This document shows positions 28,501-36,474 of a stretch of 64,000 nt of DNA, piece after piece. The stretch is from Dermatophilaceae bacterium Soc4.6 (GTDB taxonomy: Bacteria; Actinomycetota; Actinomycetes; Actinomycetales; Dermatophilaceae). The translations under genes were made by a program, and so were the position numbers. The notes beneath the pieces were generated by a model. It had not been told where the DNA came from, made no database searches, and worked only from the letters and a program-made list of their open reading frames with translations. Each line of letters starts with the position of its first letter. The stretch's first letter is position 1. The DNA is taken from positions 4,650,001-4,714,000 of the forward strand of contig JAZGVH010000002.1 of NCBI GenBank assembly GCA_039889245.1. Direction: 5' to 3'.

Positions 28501-28700
28501 CCCACTACGCAGGGTGGTTCGACAAGCACAAGGGCGCACTGCTCGTCGAGGCGTCGAAGGCGATCGGCAAGGAACAGGCCCCGCTGCGCCTGCCTCCCGA
28601 GCAGCCACCGTGGCCGACCCTGACCAGCATGCGTGACGTCGACGCCGAATCCAGCGTGTACCTGATCCGCCGAGGAAGGAGGAGCCGCCGTGAAGGCTGA
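25503..28700 (+). CDS. drmA: DISARM helicase DrmA-like protein
   Basis: 1065 residues from ATG 25503 (ATGA overlap with the UvrD-like gene). The order of features is that of DrmA: long N-terminal region, FQIAFILTNLRGLAD, Walker A LLWFPTGGGKTEAYLG (about 417), VLMRYTLRLLTLQQYQRATG, a Cys cluster CPWCGHAL...CGEPTCAF (about 535-565), LIVQDELHLISGPLGTVVG (about 627), and a C-terminal helicase half with TNMISVGVDVDRLG and YIQATSRVGRS (about 860). DrmA with DrmB forms the core of DISARM and binds and translocates on DNA. The stop overlaps drmB by 11 bases. Length fits the family. Confidence 0.88.
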   Translation: MSIPDTAYETRELVMSRLGEDLLGGPDDDVLTEKPLSRFIMGILYPEVTTNEPGASASSGFVLEEDVENDVEAETGGTAPDAGVDPAVAMSRARYPRSMGMTLAAGDEAGAALEITVSAARYEPGSETHWRARDLRDWHETVKIHPPRLEKIAVADGLQLVVFTRPARDGIIAVTLTLLNTLTAVLGDKDGACWFRPTLAATAVNTRLRERPASVGAGIDELEVASQRLLFRDVRSFAVGHGCAVAWDGNTPERITTTFLPRHELLLSEAAGADTLDLSMDALANDDSFDVLDRLIADYREWITSLEPQASTKGLAPEEIVTLHRHIREAHEAADRMASGLELLRTDGDVARAFQLTNLAMAQQRSRQHHHRSGGKGDPPSTSAAAWRPFQIAFILTNLRGLADPHHRDRGIADLLWFPTGGGKTEAYLGIIGIAILLRRLRDPAAAGVSVLMRYTLRLLTLQQYQRATGLICALEKIRSDRLPDTGPISIGLWVGGASTPNTIEDARRSLDKARKPGAADIDDDRSDPVQLRQCPWCGHALDYRNYAIVDKTWMRVACGEPTCAFRHGLPVHIVDEDVYTNRPSLVIGTVDKFAMMPWKREVGSLLGVDSGTHATSDGFHHASPDLIVQDELHLISGPLGTVVGLYETAVDAITSIDAPAKIVASTATIRRASDQVRAVFARDTRQFPPPGLSLTDSYFAVEASRQTKASREYVGAMAPGASHTTLMVRVYASLLQSASVVDPSDPSADLYWTLLGYFNSLRVLGGAYIQVLDDVPDQMKVIAGRRHETVRDPGGIREMTSRKRSAEIPQELQILERRRGEPDAADVVLATNMISVGVDVDRLGLMVVMGQPQTSSEYIQATSRVGRSMPGLVITLYNSRRSRDLSHYENFAAYHRGLYRHVEATGATPFAPRARDRALHAVLVSLARHRIPAAGPPGAAGDVEVWQDELEALVDVVLARAQVTRQADVECPDDESDETIRTELEALIDNWTDPPERLTHYAGWFDKHKGALLVEASKAIGKEQAPLRLPPEQPPWPTLTSMRDVDAESSVYLIRRGRRSRREG

Positions 28701-30396
28701 CATCGTAGCTACCGTCCGGCGCACCAGCCTCGTCTCGACCTTCGGCGTCGGCTCCCTCCTGCCCGCCCAGGACGACTCCGTCATGATCTGCGGGCTCGAG
28801 GACTGGCCCGACGGCGGGGACGTCATCACTGAACCGCGACTGGCCAGGAGCCTGGGGGTCAGGGAGTTTCGTTCACCCCCGACCTGGCGCAAGACCGACG
28901 GCGACGTGCCCGCCGTGCGCTTCCCCCAGTGGTCGTTCTGCACCCACTGTCGGCGGCTGGCCCCCTTCTGGAACCTCTCCGACGGTGGCACCACCTCGTG
29001 CGTCCACTGCAGCAACCCACTCTCACCGTCCCGGTTCGTCTCGTGCTGCACCAACGGTCATATCGAGGACTTCCCCTACAGTGCCTGGGTACATAAGAAC
29101 GCGAGCCTCCCGCACGCCGGACACAGCCTCAAGCTCACGGCCCGTGGTCACACCTCAGCCCTCAGCGACCTCGTCATCGAGTGTTCCTGCGGTGAATCGC
29201 GATCCATGGAGGGCGCCTTCGCCAAGGCAGCTCTTCAGGGGATCAAGCGGTGCACCGGCTCCCGTCCCTGGCTGACTGCCTCCGAGCCGGACTGCGATCA
29301 ACCACTTCGGACGCTGCAACGAGGCTCGGCCAACGTCTGGTTCGCCGTCACCCGGTCCGCGATCTCGATCCCGTCCGTCTCCTCGATCGCCGACACCTTC
29401 ATCGAGCCACGAATGCGTGACGTCAAACCGGACGCCACCCCCGAGGCCATCGCGGACACTCTCAACCCACCGACCGGCTGCACCACGCAGGATCTGATCC
29501 ACTCCATCGAACGATGGCGGAACCCCGCAGTGACACCCGCCACCGCCACCGACGACGAACTGCGCGCGGAGGAGTACACCGCCCTCGTCAGAGGCCGCGG
29601 CCCCGTCGACGACCAGGCCCAGTTCCTCTGCCAGGAAGTGGACCTCGCCGGCAGCAGCCTACCGCCCCTGGTCGTCCAGGTCTCCCGCGTCAGCCGGCTG
29701 CGCGAGGTCCGAGCCCTCACCGGCTTCACTCGGATCGAACCCCCCATGAGTGACAAGGACGTGGCCGTCGCGCCGCTCACCGAGAAGACCGATCCGTCCT
29801 GGCTGCCAGCGGTGGAAGTCCTCGGTGAGGGCGTGTTCCTGCGACTCGACGACGACCTCCTTGAGCGGTGGTGCGCCACCGACTTCGCCCGCTCACGTAC
29901 CCGGGACCTGACCCGCTCGATGACCGCGCGTGCGAAGCAGGGGCAGAGCAGCATGCTGGGGGAGACCACCATCTCGCCGCGCACGCTGGTCCTGCACTCG
30001 CTGGCCCACGTACTGCTCGACGAGATGTCACTGACGTCGGGGTACCCGAGCTCGTCCCTGCGTGAGCGGGTCTACGACAAGCCCGAGCAGGCCGGGATCC
30101 TCATCTACACAGCCACCGCCGACGGCGCCGGCAGTCTCGGGGGACTAGCCGCACTCAGCGACCGCCACCGAATCGCCGCCACCCTCGCCAACGGCATCGA
30201 ACGTGCACGATGGTGCACGACGGATCCCGTCTGCATCGAGTCCACCGAGAGCGGCGTGGACGGTATGAACCATGCTGCCTGCCACGGGTGTCTTTTAGTC
30301 CCCGAGACCAGCTGCGAAAGATTCAACCTGCTGCTCGACCGCGCTACCCTAGTTGGCATACCTGGAGCCGACGATGACGCGGGCCTCTTCAGGTAG
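28690..30396 (+). CDS. drmB: DISARM protein DrmB (DUF1998)
   Basis: 568 residues, GTG start with GGAGGAG, overlapping drmA. The N-terminus VRRTSLVSTFGVGSLLPAQD is typical of DrmB. Zinc-binding clusters follow: CTHCRRLAPFWN...CVHC (about 83-108), CCTNGHIEDFPYSAW (about 118) and ECSCGESRSMEGAF (about 162). The C-terminal DUF1998 part has LVLHSLAHVLLDEMSLTSGY (about 430) and a final ACHGCLLVPETSCERFNLLL cluster. DrmB partners DrmA in clearing or blocking incoming DNA. No DrmC-type phospholipase-D nuclease follows; the next sequence is the decayed restriction gene. Confidence 0.9.
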   Translation: MKADIVATVRRTSLVSTFGVGSLLPAQDDSVMICGLEDWPDGGDVITEPRLARSLGVREFRSPPTWRKTDGDVPAVRFPQWSFCTHCRRLAPFWNLSDGGTTSCVHCSNPLSPSRFVSCCTNGHIEDFPYSAWVHKNASLPHAGHSLKLTARGHTSALSDLVIECSCGESRSMEGAFAKAALQGIKRCTGSRPWLTASEPDCDQPLRTLQRGSANVWFAVTRSAISIPSVSSIADTFIEPRMRDVKPDATPEAIADTLNPPTGCTTQDLIHSIERWRNPAVTPATATDDELRAEEYTALVRGRGPVDDQAQFLCQEVDLAGSSLPPLVVQVSRVSRLREVRALTGFTRIEPPMSDKDVAVAPLTEKTDPSWLPAVEVLGEGVFLRLDDDLLERWCATDFARSRTRDLTRSMTARAKQGQSSMLGETTISPRTLVLHSLAHVLLDEMSLTSGYPSSSLRERVYDKPEQAGILIYTATADGAGSLGGLAALSDRHRIAATLANGIERARWCTTDPVCIESTESGVDGMNHAACHGCLLVPETSCERFNLLLDRATLVGIPGADDDAGLFR

Positions 30397-30451
30397 AACT
30401 AGCCCGAGGGGACGACGTTCAGGCCCCGCCCGCCGCCCCTCACATGGTTAT

Positions 30452-30680
30452 CGGTACCGCTCCTCGCGTGCGCGCGTCACCTGGCCTTGACGCGTGGTGC
30501 CCAGGTGCACGATGTCGGGAGGGGAGGATGGTGCTATGCCCGCCGCGCTCGCCGTCGACCTCTGCGGCTCCCGTGACTGGGGGATCGTCGCCCCGAACAC
30601 CTCGGACGTTAGCGACAAGGCTTCGGTCGAGCTGGGCCGGGCCCTGTTCGCCGCGATGGGCGTGCCGCACGGGCAGCGCC
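30452..30680 (+). repeat. direct repeat B: second copy of the endonuclease 5' region
   Basis: Same-orientation partner of 13295-13512, covering the promoter-proximal region and the first 45 codons. The matching continues through the truncated gene annotated at 30536-30727. Confidence 0.8.
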
Positions 30681-30727
30681 GCCTGCGCGACGACGACGAG
30701 CTGGTCACACACATCGGCACCCTATGA
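30536..30727 (+). pseudogene. internally deleted copy of NgoMIV-superfamily endonuclease 1
   Basis: A 63-codon frame beginning MPAALAVDLCGSRDWG and ending RRLRDDDELVTHIGTL. The start matches residues 1-46 and the end matches the last 17 residues of the endonuclease at 13374-14246. About 225 codons between MGVPHGQ and RRLR are missing, including the whole catalytic core. The ribosome site GGGAGGGGAGG is kept. Non-functional as a nuclease; whether the mini-peptide is made is unknown. Confidence 0.85.
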
Positions 30728-30770
30728 CTGTCCAGGGCATCCGTACGACCCGTGCTCCAAGACGGCCCCT

Positions 30771-30965
30771 ACAAGACCCCCGCGGACGTCGGGTACGCCA
30801 CCGCCAGCTGAGTCGCCTGGTGCAACGAAGGCCGCGCGCGCAGCTCGTTCGGCTACGTCACCCCGATCGAGTGTGGGACCGCCTTCTACGCTGCGCTCAA
30901 GCCCGAGCCGCAGCCCGTATGGGAGCGGGAGAGAACCTGGGTCGATTCAACACGCTTCGGGTATA
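30771..30965 (+). pseudogene. IS3-family transposase orfB C-terminal remnant
   Basis: Plus-strand reading gives YATAS, a stop, then VAWCNEGRARSSFGYVTPIE and CGTAFYAALKPEPQPVWE. This corresponds to the end of the IS3 integrase core (V-W-N-R-HSSLGY-TP-E...YYAAL-PEP). A premature TGA and substitutions in the NNRRLHSS motif show decay. It sits exactly between the decayed endonuclease copy and the low-GC operon. Confidence 0.7.
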
Positions 30966-31073
30966 GCGTCGCCTCCGATGTCAACCCTATGATGACAGCG
31001 GCTACGCATCGGGCCGACACATGAAGTTGGGCCAGACCCAGCGTTCCCACTCCCAACCAAAAGAAAGAAGTAC

Positions 31074-32072
31074 ATGACGGAGGCATCGACCAACACCGTG
31101 CTCGTTACGGGCGAGAGTGTCAGCCGGGCTCATCTTCAGCGGCTGACGGACGCTGGCCTCATCGTCATCAACCCTGCCGAGAGTTTCCCTCCGGCCATAC
31201 TTGCCGAAGATGACCTAGCTCATGTCCTTGAGCCGTGCGTTGGCTACATACTCGGGGGTGACGAGGTCGCGTCCCGCAAGGTGCTGGAGCGGGCCCGAAG
31301 CTTGAAAGTGCTCGCCTTCCTCGGGGTGGGGTACGAGTCGTTTGTGGACACGGAAGCGGCAACGGACCTGCATATTCCAGTGACTAGCACGCCTGGGGTG
31401 CTGGCCAACTCTGTTGCCGAGTTCACAGTTGGTCTCTTGCTCGACGCTCGGCGCAACATTACCCGATTCGCAACTGAGCCCGGGTTCCCACAAAACAAAG
31501 CCCGGGATTTATCTGGGCATGCCGTCGGCATTGTTGGGCTCGGCGCGGCCGGAAGTCGAATCGCTGAAATATTACGAAAAGGATTTGGGGCCGAAGTCAG
31601 CTACTTCAGTCGAACTCGAAAGCCTGCCCTTGAGGAGTCGCTTGGCATTCGCTATGCATCGCTTGAAGACATCACGGCAAGTGTAGAGTCGCTCATTTTG
31701 ATGGTTCCTGAAACACCAGACACCACAAACTTGCTAACGTCCTCGCTTTTGCTCTCCAGAAGTTCTTCCAATCCGATGATCGTCATTAACACGGCGCGAG
31801 CCGAGGTTATTGAACCCCAAGCGATCTTGCAGGCTGTAGAGTCAGGCGCAGTCTCCGCCTTATGGTTTGACGGCTACTATCGGGACGCTACAGATGCGAC
31901 CCGGTCCCTTGAGGTCAGTCCTTCGGTGTTCGTTACTCCACACGTGGCCTCTTTGACACACGATGCGCGGGACGCTATGTCGACAATGGCGGTTGAGTCA
32001 ATCCTAAAAATCCTGAAAACGGGGTCCGACGAGGCGATCGTCAACCCAACATATCTAGCGCAAGGCACGTAG
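31074..32072 (+). CDS. D-isomer-specific 2-hydroxyacid dehydrogenase family protein
   Basis: 332 residues from ATG 31074 (AAGAAAG upstream). Rossmann motif HAVGIVGLGAAGSRIAEIL (about 145-163), then PETPDTTNLL, the catalytic-Arg region INTARAEVIEPQAI (about 240) and the catalytic-His region VTPHVASLTHDARDAM (about 290). Full length for the family (phosphoglycerate dehydrogenase-like). It would interconvert a 2-keto acid and a 2-hydroxy acid with NAD(P)H. First gene of a low-GC operon; the next gene starts at the base after its stop. Rare codons such as TTA occur, unlike the flanks. Substrate unknown. Confidence 0.85.
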   Translation: MTEASTNTVLVTGESVSRAHLQRLTDAGLIVINPAESFPPAILAEDDLAHVLEPCVGYILGGDEVASRKVLERARSLKVLAFLGVGYESFVDTEAATDLHIPVTSTPGVLANSVAEFTVGLLLDARRNITRFATEPGFPQNKARDLSGHAVGIVGLGAAGSRIAEILRKGFGAEVSYFSRTRKPALEESLGIRYASLEDITASVESLILMVPETPDTTNLLTSSLLLSRSSSNPMIVINTARAEVIEPQAILQAVESGAVSALWFDGYYRDATDATRSLEVSPSVFVTPHVASLTHDARDAMSTMAVESILKILKTGSDEAIVNPTYLAQGT

Positions 32073-33260
32073 GTGAGCGTGGGGCCGAGTGTCGGCGTTG
32101 TCGGCGGAGGAATTATAGGTCTGTCGATAGCGGAGTATCTGTCTGCCCGGGGAGCTGAGGTAACTGTTGTCGAGAGAAGCGATGGTTTCTCGCTGGGCGC
32201 TACGTCAGCAGCCATCGGCGGTATCACACCCCAAAGCGAGGCTTATTGTCGTGGCCCTCTCCGATACGTAGCCACGTGGAGCACCGAAATGTACAGGGGA
32301 TATATTTCTAATATTGAGTGCCACAGCGACACCAAGATTAACCTTCTTGACACCGGGCAACTCCAAGTCGCATTGTCTGAGGAGGAGATGTCCCGAATTG
32401 AGAACGAGCTTGTTCCAGTCTGGACAAGCGAGGGTTTTACTAGCTACGTTCTTGACCGTGCTGAGAGCCTAGCCGTTGAGCCCCTATTGGGACCCGGCGT
32501 TGTCGGATCCGTCTTGCTGCCGGTCGAGATCGCCGTGGAACCGATGGAGATAGTCCGGGCCCTCCTGATCACGCTAAGCGCCCGGCCGAACGTGACGCTG
32601 ACAAATGGGAGTATGGTTACGAAGCTGCTATCCACTGCGAGCCATGCATCGGTTGTCTTCGATGACCAGATAGTTCAATCCTTCGACTACGTCGTTGTCG
32701 CGGCTGGCCTCCAAACACCCACACTTGTGCCCGAGCTCAAGAGTGGAATCTATCCAATGCGGGGACAGGGGCTAGAACTAAGAGGGGCTCTAAGCGGCTA
32801 TGCGTTTCGTCACCACATTTACTCCGCAAACGGTGGTCCCACGCGGTCTGCATACATGGTGCCTCGCGCGGATGGTCGTGTGGCAGGCGGTGTGACCTAT
32901 GAACCGAACGTCGGGATAGAGCGGGTGGAAGATCAGGCTATCGAGTCAATCCGACGTGGTCTGGCAGAGGTGTGTCCTGTTACAACAAGTTGGCCGGAGA
33001 CGCGGCGTTGGGCTGGCATCCGTCCGGCGTCAATTGATGGAATACCGTATATCGGAGCGGTCGATTCAGGATCCCGGCTGATCGTTTGCGCTGGGCATCA
33101 GGGCTTGGGAGTCACGCTCGCGCCAGTTAGTGCTCATCTTGTGGCCGTGCTTTTGGGATTGGTTAACGCGGGGGAAAGGGAAGTCCGTGCGCTAAATATT
33201 TGCAACCCAGCACGTCACAAGCAGATTGTGAAGCGCAACGAGGGGTACGATCTCGCATGA
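32073..33260 (+). CDS. FAD-dependent oxidoreductase, DAO / glycine-oxidase-like
   Basis: 395 residues, GTG directly after the upstream stop. N-terminal dinucleotide motif SVGVVGGGIIGLSIAEYLSA, ADP-binding VTVVERS, DYVVVAAGLQTPTLVPEL in the middle, and a C-terminal GSRLIVCAGHQGLGVTLAPV segment, as in DAO-family enzymes (glycine, sarcosine or D-amino-acid oxidases). RWAGIRPASIDGIPYIGAV is also typical. It would oxidise an amine or amino acid to an imine or keto acid. The stop overlaps the following ATG (ATGA), so it is coupled to the membrane protein. Substrate unknown; it could feed or drain the adjacent aminotransferase or dehydrogenase. Confidence 0.88.
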   Translation: MSVGPSVGVVGGGIIGLSIAEYLSARGAEVTVVERSDGFSLGATSAAIGGITPQSEAYCRGPLRYVATWSTEMYRGYISNIECHSDTKINLLDTGQLQVALSEEEMSRIENELVPVWTSEGFTSYVLDRAESLAVEPLLGPGVVGSVLLPVEIAVEPMEIVRALLITLSARPNVTLTNGSMVTKLLSTASHASVVFDDQIVQSFDYVVVAAGLQTPTLVPELKSGIYPMRGQGLELRGALSGYAFRHHIYSANGGPTRSAYMVPRADGRVAGGVTYEPNVGIERVEDQAIESIRRGLAEVCPVTTSWPETRRWAGIRPASIDGIPYIGAVDSGSRLIVCAGHQGLGVTLAPVSAHLVAVLLGLVNAGEREVRALNICNPARHKQIVKRNEGYDLA

Positions 33261-33856
33261 ATCGGTTTGGCCGTGCCTGGAACTCTTCCTTTACCAAGTC
33301 AGGTCTGGTGGTCCTATGCCTTCTACTAGTTGGACTCGTCATCTGGGGAAATGGTTTTCCGGTTCATTTTGACGTGAGTCAGGTTGGTGACCTCGGTACC
33401 TGGGTTTCAAGCGTCGGCACAGTCGCTGCGGTCGTCGTAGCTTTGCGTGAGTCCGCCTCTGCTCGGCGTGCGCAGCGAATCGACCAACTCTGTTCAGTAG
33501 CGGCATGGATGGACCTTGAAAGGCGGGATGACGGCACGCCGAGGTGGACGGTTACGCTTCTCAACAATACGGCGTTTCCGATCTACAGATGGTTGGCAAC
33601 GCCATCGGGATCCCACAACCACACGGGCTGGCATCTCTGCTCAAGCCGGCTCGGCCCGCTCGTGCCAGGGCCGACTCGTTACGAGATTCCGGCGTATCCT
33701 GGGGCAACTTTCATGGACGCGGAACCGATCGAGGTAGCTTTCGAGGACCGAGAGGGAGGCATCTGGCTGCGCCACTCAAGTGGAGAGTTGTCCCGCAGCG
33801 AGACTTTGGTGTTAGCCCACGGCACCACGCCCTGTGACGCCGCAAGTGGGAGTTGA
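33257..33856 (+). CDS. single-pass membrane protein, unknown
   Basis: 199 residues from ATG 33257, coupled to the oxidase gene. Residues about 14-31 (KSGLVVLCLLLVGLVIWG) are a clear transmembrane helix. A second weaker hydrophobic stretch (TWVSSVGTVAAVVVALRESA, about 47-66) is followed by a soluble domain with beta-rich pattern (RWTVTLLNNTAFPIYRWLAT, PIEVAFEDREGGIWLRHSSG). No family recognised. Its stop overlaps the TTG start of the NACHT-FGE gene, so the two may form a membrane-associated pair. Confidence 0.7.
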   Translation: MNRFGRAWNSSFTKSGLVVLCLLLVGLVIWGNGFPVHFDVSQVGDLGTWVSSVGTVAAVVVALRESASARRAQRIDQLCSVAAWMDLERRDDGTPRWTVTLLNNTAFPIYRWLATPSGSHNHTGWHLCSSRLGPLVPGPTRYEIPAYPGATFMDAEPIEVAFEDREGGIWLRHSSGELSRSETLVLAHGTTPCDAASGS

Positions 33857-36474
33857 CTGCTGTGGAACCCCCCCGCCGTATTGATCCTCACGCGCCAGAC
33901 AACGTGGACAGCCGGCGTATGAGTCGACCGCCCCTTTCGCAAGTGGAGCAGACGTACCTTCGAAGCGTCGTTGAACTCATCACACATACACCGCCGGAAT
34001 CGGGACAATTTGGCGATATTAGGGACCCGCTTGGGGACCTTTGGATCGATCGCTCAATGGTCCCGCTCAGCCGAATAGCCGGCTCACCGCCAATTGACGA
34101 CCAAGACAGTGTCGGCCTCCCTGTAGCTGAGCTGCTCGATGGTGAGCTCGGGGTAATTAGGCTGCTTGTCGGTGAACGTGGGGCTGGCAAGACCGCAATC
34201 ACGAAATACCTGGGTGCCGTCCTAGCGCGGCAACTGTTTGGGGGGATGGGTACTGCATTTCCGATATTTGTCAATGCCAGCGAACTGCTTGCGGAACCTG
34301 GGGGTGACGCGGTAAACGTTCTTGCGCGGGCAGCCGCCGAGTCCGTGGTGGGGGTCACCGTCACTCAGGAGGTGATGAGTCGTCTGCTGGAGTCGGTTCA
34401 GTATCCGCTCGTTGTGTTCATAGATGGCCTCGATCTCGTGCTGATGGAGTCAGATGGCGAGCACACCCGGGAGCGCGCGATCACGAGCCTAATCCGCACG
34501 TTGCAAGCGTCAAACGCTAATGTCAGAATCGTAGCCACCTGTCGTGAAGACGTGTGGTTTGATCCAGATTTCGGTCTACGTCATCTGGGAGAGTCCTTCT
34601 TTCTGCGTCTATTCACTCCCCGAGACATTGCTTTAGCGATTCACCGATGGTGGGAGATTAGAGGCAGCCACGTCCTGACTCCTCCGGCGCTAATCGCTCA
34701 GATAACTGCGGATCGACATCTGAGCAGACTCTGCAGGCTTCCACTAATGCTTAGTTTGGTGCTAGGTGTCGTCGAACGTAAGCGCCAATTGCCTGTGGGC
34801 GTGGGCGGACTTTGCGACGAGATCGCAAGGCGCTGTCTTGACGCTACTGAAGCCCAGTCCAGTAGCCAGTTCGGTTTGTCGCCGAGCGATTTTCGAGCAG
34901 AGCTCGAACAAATTTTGAGAGCTCTAGCTTGGAAGACAACTGAGCTAGCTAACAACAATGATAGGCAACTTGGCATCCTCGCTACGTCAGAAGTCCGGGA
35001 CCGGATTTTGAACGTGATTGATAAGGGCGGGCGCACCGGAACCCTACGGTCTTCAACTGCCGTGGTCTCGTACTTGACCTTATTTCGCGAGGGTTTAGAC
35101 TTTTTCGGCGAGGTAGTACCGGACGGTTATGGTTTTCGGCAAAATGCCTTCCGCCTGTACTTCTCTGGACACCACTTAGCGTCGGCGACCACGATCGGCG
35201 TCCCTACTCTAAGTGAGGATGGTCCGGCGGAATGCCTACGGGTCTGGGCGGAGGGGCAAGCACACACCCAGTCGATTGACAGCGTCCTCCTCTGGGTGGA
35301 AGATCTCTTCGAATTGAATGCTGAGAGAAGCAATCTCCTGGCGGCAGAGTTGGTGGCTGTCGTACGCCGGGTAGCAGAGGAGACGAGGGCGGGTTGGATG
35401 CGACGTTGGAGTGGACGAGCGCTGAATGCCATGGTTTCGTTACGCGAGACACGGAATTGTGCGTTGGATCTGAGAATGCGCGCCGGCGACGTCTTGGCGG
35501 AGCTCGGCGATCCGTTGCTTTCGGAGGAGTCGCTGAGGGCTCGCTACGTCGATGTGCCGGCAGGACGCGCTCACATTGGCAAGCAGTTACCGCCGGTGAC
35601 TACCGACCGCAAATATCAGAGGATTCATTGGGCGCCGGCCTTTGAGACAAATATCGGCCCGCTTCGTGTGTCAAAGTACCCGGTGACGAATTTCGAGTTC
35701 GGCCGGTTCATTGTGGCGGCGGGCTACGAGACCACGAGGTACTGGACGCAACAGGGTGACAGATGGCGTACTCAAGATGGCCCGTTTATCGATGAGCTTT
35801 CAAGCATTGTCGAGGCCTCCTTCGGAGTGCATTACTCGAAAGACGTTGAAGGTCGTTTTATGACGCTGCTTGACCACACAAATCTAGTCCACGAATTTTG
35901 TCAGACGCTTTTGCTGCGGAACCGGCCTCTTTACTGGCTCGACGCGAGATTTAACCATCCCAACCAGCCTGTCGTCGGGATCAACTGGTGGGAGGCATCA
36001 GCATATTGCTCATGGCTAACTGAGGAATTGCGTGGCTCTAATGTCATAAGTGAAAGCGAAGTGTGTACTTTGCTTTCGGAGGAAGAGTGGGAGTACTGCG
36101 CTCGGGGTATTGGCAGGAGCTCATATCCTTGGGGCGACGACTGGACAGAGGACAGCGCTCACGTTCGACGTACGGATGGATGGCTTACGCGCTCGACGTC
36201 AATTGGAACGTTCCCATGGTCTTGTTCACCATTCGGCCTCCACTGCATGGTGGGTAATGTTTGGGAGTGGTGTAGTTCAAGTGCTCGAGAGTATGCAGTT
36301 GGTCCGTTCGCGGAGGTGAGCACCAATGTTCTAGATCGTGTGACGCGTGGTTCCTCGTGGTTGGCAAAGGAGCCGCTCACGCGTGATATTGCATTCCGGT
36401 CGTATGACCCTCCCTGCAATGCATACGTCGATCTCAGCCTGCGTGTCGTCATCCGTTTGGAGATGAGCGAATGA
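33853..36474 (+). CDS. NACHT-like NTPase fused to an FGE-sulfatase (SUMF1/EgtB-like) domain
   Basis: 873 residues with a coupled TTG start at 33853 (GTG 33862 is possible). Residues about 100-330 form a NACHT/STAND-type P-loop domain: Walker A LLVGERGAGKTAITKYL (about 105-121), Walker B YPLVVFIDGLDLVL (about 184-197), then VRIVATCREDVWF. A helical middle follows. From about 570 to the end is an FGE-sulfatase fold: VSKYPVTNFEFGRFIVAAGY, QPVVGINWWEASAYCSWL, TLLSEEEWEYCARG, MVGNVWEWCSS (about 800) and VTRGSSWL. Such domains act as oxygenases or as binding folds. STAND proteins with variable C-terminal domains are common in conflict systems, but the metabolic neighbours here are unusual. Low GC, coupled to genes on both sides. 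Confidence 0.82.
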   Translation: MTAVEPPRRIDPHAPDNVDSRRMSRPPLSQVEQTYLRSVVELITHTPPESGQFGDIRDPLGDLWIDRSMVPLSRIAGSPPIDDQDSVGLPVAELLDGELGVIRLLVGERGAGKTAITKYLGAVLARQLFGGMGTAFPIFVNASELLAEPGGDAVNVLARAAAESVVGVTVTQEVMSRLLESVQYPLVVFIDGLDLVLMESDGEHTRERAITSLIRTLQASNANVRIVATCREDVWFDPDFGLRHLGESFFLRLFTPRDIALAIHRWWEIRGSHVLTPPALIAQITADRHLSRLCRLPLMLSLVLGVVERKRQLPVGVGGLCDEIARRCLDATEAQSSSQFGLSPSDFRAELEQILRALAWKTTELANNNDRQLGILATSEVRDRILNVIDKGGRTGTLRSSTAVVSYLTLFREGLDFFGEVVPDGYGFRQNAFRLYFSGHHLASATTIGVPTLSEDGPAECLRVWAEGQAHTQSIDSVLLWVEDLFELNAERSNLLAAELVAVVRRVAEETRAGWMRRWSGRALNAMVSLRETRNCALDLRMRAGDVLAELGDPLLSEESLRARYVDVPAGRAHIGKQLPPVTTDRKYQRIHWAPAFETNIGPLRVSKYPVTNFEFGRFIVAAGYETTRYWTQQGDRWRTQDGPFIDELSSIVEASFGVHYSKDVEGRFMTLLDHTNLVHEFCQTLLLRNRPLYWLDARFNHPNQPVVGINWWEASAYCSWLTEELRGSNVISESEVCTLLSEEEWEYCARGIGRSSYPWGDDWTEDSAHVRRTDGWLTRSTSIGTFPWSCSPFGLHCMVGNVWEWCSSSAREYAVGPFAEVSTNVLDRVTRGSSWLAKEPLTRDIAFRSYDPPCNAYVDLSLRVVIRLEMSE

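Noticed and set aside
18926-30396. BREX, Zorya or Dnd system
   Set aside because: No PglX/PglZ/BrxL, ZorA-E or DndB-E signatures; the DrmA and DrmB features point to DISARM instead.
33853-36474. Diversity-generating retroelement target (FGE/C-lectin fold)
   Set aside because: FGE-type folds are DGR targets, but no reverse transcriptase or template repeat is visible in the window.
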